NCBI RefSeq assembly: GCF_000753795.1
Contig: NZ_JPEO01000002.1
Location: forward strand, 434,001-498,000
Reading direction: 5' to 3'
Origin: Shewanella mangrovi
GTDB lineage: Bacteria > Pseudomonadota > Gammaproteobacteria > Enterobacterales > Shewanellaceae
Length of the DNA stretch: 64,000 bases
The notes beneath the pieces are model-generated. The model did no database searches, was not told the origin of the DNA, and saw nothing but the letters and a program-made list of their open reading frames with translations. Both the position numbers and the translations under genes were made by a program. Shown here piece by piece: positions 63,626 through 64,000 of this stretch (the stretch's first letter is position 1; each line of letters opens with the position of its first letter).

Positions 63626-64000
63626 ATGAAACATAGCTGCACATTGTTGCTCGTTGCCGCCGCCTCTCTTTTTTCATCGCTGCCCCTAGTTGCCGCTGAG
63701 CAATCAGATAAACCTTCGAGTGATTTTTATCTCGCCGCAAATCTTGGTTATGGCATCAATATAAATGATGTCTATGACAGCAAAGGGATCTACGGCATCA
63801 CCGCTGGTTGGCAAATGTCAGATGTTTGGTCGATTGAGACCGATATCAATTATTGGCACGGCAGCTTTGACGGTGAAGAAGTCTACGCGACAGAATCCGG
63901 CGATATTTCCAACGATATCTCATTGAAAAGAGATACCTATGCCATTGATGTGGCAGCGAAAGCTCGCTACATATTTACCCCAACGATGCAAGCGTTTATG
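63626..64000 (+). CDS. Outer-membrane beta-barrel protein, truncated by window end
   Basis: The first 125 residues of a protein that continues beyond the window. A signal peptide (about 1-23, ending LVAA) precedes FYLAANLGYGINI, GIYGITAGWQMSDVWSIETDINYW and DVAAKARYIFTPTMQAFM, alternating hydrophobic strands typical of small OmpA/OmpW-like barrels (OMP_b-brl). AAGG lies about 9 bases before the ATG. Which subgroup it belongs to needs the missing C-terminus. Confidence 0.75.
   Translation, partial: MKHSCTLLLVAAASLFSSLPLVAAEQSDKPSSDFYLAANLGYGININDVYDSKGIYGITAGWQMSDVWSIETDINYWHGSFDGEEVYATESGDISNDISLKRDTYAIDVAAKARYIFTPTMQAFM

Overview
The window looks like chromosomal DNA of a marine-type gammaproteobacterium, most likely Shewanella or a close Alteromonadales relative. 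I infer this from the combination of a FadI/FadJ beta-oxidation pair, a complete MoxR-Bat (aerotolerance-type) operon, a FolX-YfcH pair, a TPP-riboswitch thiamine uptake operon with a TonB receptor and PnuT, a DUF6279 lipoprotein and a pst phosphate operon. No marker gene such as rRNA is present, so genus is an inference. I see no tRNA, rRNA, insertion sequence, prophage or CRISPR array. About 56 protein genes are supported, with short gaps and many intrinsic terminators.

Layout. 1-3.3 kb: a YpdA/YpdB-like LytS-LytTR two-component system (kinase truncated by the window edge) next to a divergent YhjX-like MFS transporter whose promoter carries a two-half-site element. 3.5-8.6 kb: TPR protein, MscS channel, an orphan terminator, a 62-residue DUF4250 protein with an extreme Shine-Dalgarno, and topoisomerase III. 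8.8-14.2 kb: a secreted GH5 cellulase with two CBM2 modules, then fadJ and fadI. 14.8-22.2 kb: six overlapping genes moxR, DUF58, DUF4381, two VWA proteins and batD; the second VWA protein contains 46 perfect copies of a 9-bp repeat. 22.3-25.6 kb: a phosphate-regulated-looking choice-of-anchor I lipoprotein and a Bcr/CflA exporter. 25.9-32.0 kb: ilvIH and pstSCAB.

32-43.8 kb: HD alarmone-hydrolase-like protein, hydrolases, a TetR-HlyD-ABC exporter operon, a candidate 21-residue peptide gene with its own promoter and terminator, a HAD phosphatase with a YCF48-like protein, a methyltransferase and an AI-2E family protein. 43.8-49.9 kb: folX-yfcH and a run of small enzymes and hypotheticals. 50.0-54.4 kb: the thiamine operon under a TPP riboswitch, with a hairpin that covers the first ribosome binding site. 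54.6-64 kb: a methyltransferase with a degenerate Trm112-like tail, a large DUF748 protein, a monooxygenase, AraC-LysE, GFA protein, aldo/keto reductase, a Vat-like acetyltransferase and the start of an outer-membrane beta-barrel protein.

How the genes work together. Three nutrient circuits can be read from sequence: pyruvate-type sensing (YpdAB to YhjX), phosphate starvation (Pho boxes before pstS and before the choice-of-anchor I lipoprotein), and thiamine scavenging (riboswitch to receptor, binding protein, permease and kinase). The Bat operon is a self-contained envelope-associated module.
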